Shown in pieces: positions 21,494-22,088 of a DNA stretch of 22,088 bases (position 1 is its first letter; every line of letters starts with the position of its first letter). A program made the translations under genes and the position numbers. The notes under the pieces are model-generated. The model saw only the letters and a program-made list of their open reading frames with translations, searched no databases and was not told the DNA's origin. Source of the stretch: an uncultured Tessaracoccus sp. (GTDB taxonomy: Bacteria > Actinomycetota > Actinomycetes > Propionibacteriales > Propionibacteriaceae); assembly GCF_947255005.1 (NCBI RefSeq), contig NZ_CAMYFI010000039.1, positions 1-22,088 on the forward strand, given 5' to 3'.

Positions 21494-21940
21494 ATGGCGC
21501 CAGTTGAATGGATCCCCGCAGCCACCATCAAAGGCACAACGTCCTATCAGGCAGGGCTTGATATGGACTTTGGCTTCCTGCATGGATTCAAGCGAATGAA
21601 ACACGGCGCGGTTACGACTTACGTGTTGTGGCATTATCCGTCTACGGAGGAATTTGCGCATCCTGAGTGTCTTGATAATTATCTTCAGTGCGCCGGCACC
21701 GCCGAGTGTATGACGCTCGAGCTTCGTGTTACCCACGAGGATGGCAGTCATACCCACTGGGTCCTGGGCCGAGAGCCGCTTACGGGTGGTGAGAGTGAGC
21801 GGGTTGTGTGGGATACGGGGCAGTCCATGGTGTATCCAGAAGAGGTCTGGACTGCTGAGCAGGCTGCACCGTTGTTCGAGCAATACGCTCGCGAGCGCAC
21901 CATCCCCGACTGGGTCCATCGCCGCGAGCTCGACATCTGA
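21494..21940 (+). CDS. Uncharacterised protein
   Basis: A 148-aa soluble, acidic, Trp/Tyr-rich protein (YVLWHYPSTEEFAHPE, THWVLGREPLTGG, IPDWVHRRELDI) I do not recognise. ATG 21494 has GAAAGGGA with a 5-nt spacing, a good ribosome binding site. There is no signal peptide, membrane segment or obvious catalytic motif. The alternating strands and acidic character resemble immunity-type or SMI-like small proteins, but that is only an impression. Codon use is less GC-rich than in pyrG or nrdA, fitting accessory DNA. Confidence 0.75.
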   Translation: MAPVEWIPAATIKGTTSYQAGLDMDFGFLHGFKRMKHGAVTTYVLWHYPSTEEFAHPECLDNYLQCAGTAECMTLELRVTHEDGSHTHWVLGREPLTGGESERVVWDTGQSMVYPEEVWTAEQAAPLFEQYARERTIPDWVHRRELDI

Positions 21941-21983
21941 GCCAGTCCCTCCTGCGTGTAACCGGCTGTGACCATGACTGGCT
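21940..21983 (+). terminator. Candidate terminator after the last gene
   Basis: AGCCAGTC (21940-21947) and GACTGGCT (21976-21983) form an 8-bp perfect stem with a 28-nt loop starting at the stop codon of the preceding gene. The long loop makes it weak. The remaining bases to the window end show no gene. Confidence 0.35.
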
Positions 21984-22088
21984 ACCGCTACGGCAGCCCG
22001 GAGCCGAGGATGCGTGGGCCTTGCGTGCGTGAGGATTCCGAGTTGCCTGGTTCGTTGTTCTTCTGAGCCGTGTTGACCCGGTGAGGCT

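Noticed and set aside
1..22088. CRISPR arrays, rRNA or tRNA genes, complete insertion sequences
   Set aside because: No regularly spaced direct repeats, RNA gene signatures or full transposase with terminal repeats were found on either strand by eye.

Overview
The window looks like chromosomal DNA from a high-GC Gram-positive bacterium (Actinomycetota; Propionibacteriales-like is a guess). The signs are codons ending mostly in G/C, many GTG/TTG starts, an NrdA/NrdB reductase led by a cobalamin riboswitch, and several genes whose start codon lies exactly 6 nt after a -10-like hexamer (probable leaderless mRNAs). No rRNA, tRNA, CRISPR array or intact insertion sequence was found.

Layout. (1) 1-2858: the end of a probable substrate-binding protein, then two FecCD permeases and an ATPase with 4-nt overlaps, a siderophore/heme/cobalamin-type ABC importer. 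(2) 2859-7173: a SulP anion transporter with STAS domain on the minus strand, then lower-GC accessory DNA holding an interrupted small ORF, a decayed RelB/RelE-like pair that runs head-on into an uncharacterised minus-strand gene, a DinB/DUF664 protein and a fragment resembling a monooxygenase. (3) 7285-11225: the nrdAB operon, with two putative NrdR boxes 32 bp apart, a promoter, a cobalamin riboswitch, nrdA and nrdB. NrdB has Phe where the tyrosyl radical normally sits, the class Ic (Chlamydia-type) signature. (4) 11246-13376: mgtE and a DEDDh exonuclease on the minus strand. (5) 13480-14787: an IS481-like transposase remnant, a small unknown ORF and an intact MazEF-type toxin-antitoxin pair. 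(6) 14818-16296: a minus-strand cytidine-deaminase/ASCH fusion, a GNAT acetyltransferase and a perfect 16-bp stem terminator. (7) 16389-20653: a SWIM zinc-finger protein, CTP synthase, a DUF952 protein and a peptidase S51 protein, each probably with its own promoter. (8) 20654-22088: a small accessory island with an amber-interrupted toxin-like gene, its HTH partner, a second copy of the 3' end of the peptidase S51 gene as a 36-bp imperfect direct repeat, and an unknown 148-aa protein.

How the genes fit together. Nucleotide metabolism recurs but the genes are not in one operon: nrdAB makes deoxyribonucleotides, pyrG makes CTP, and the deaminase-ASCH fusion may salvage (acetyl)cytidine. The riboswitch implies that the Mn/Fe-type reductase is made when adenosylcobalamin is scarce, so a cobalamin-dependent class II enzyme probably exists elsewhere in the genome. 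The toxin-antitoxin loci show three states of decay: intact (14220-14787), toxin stopped by a nonsense codon (20751-21253), and toxin truncated by a rearrangement (5670-5956). The best leads for something new are the deaminase-ASCH fusion, the direct-repeat-flanked toxin-antitoxin island and the repeated leaderless promoter layout.
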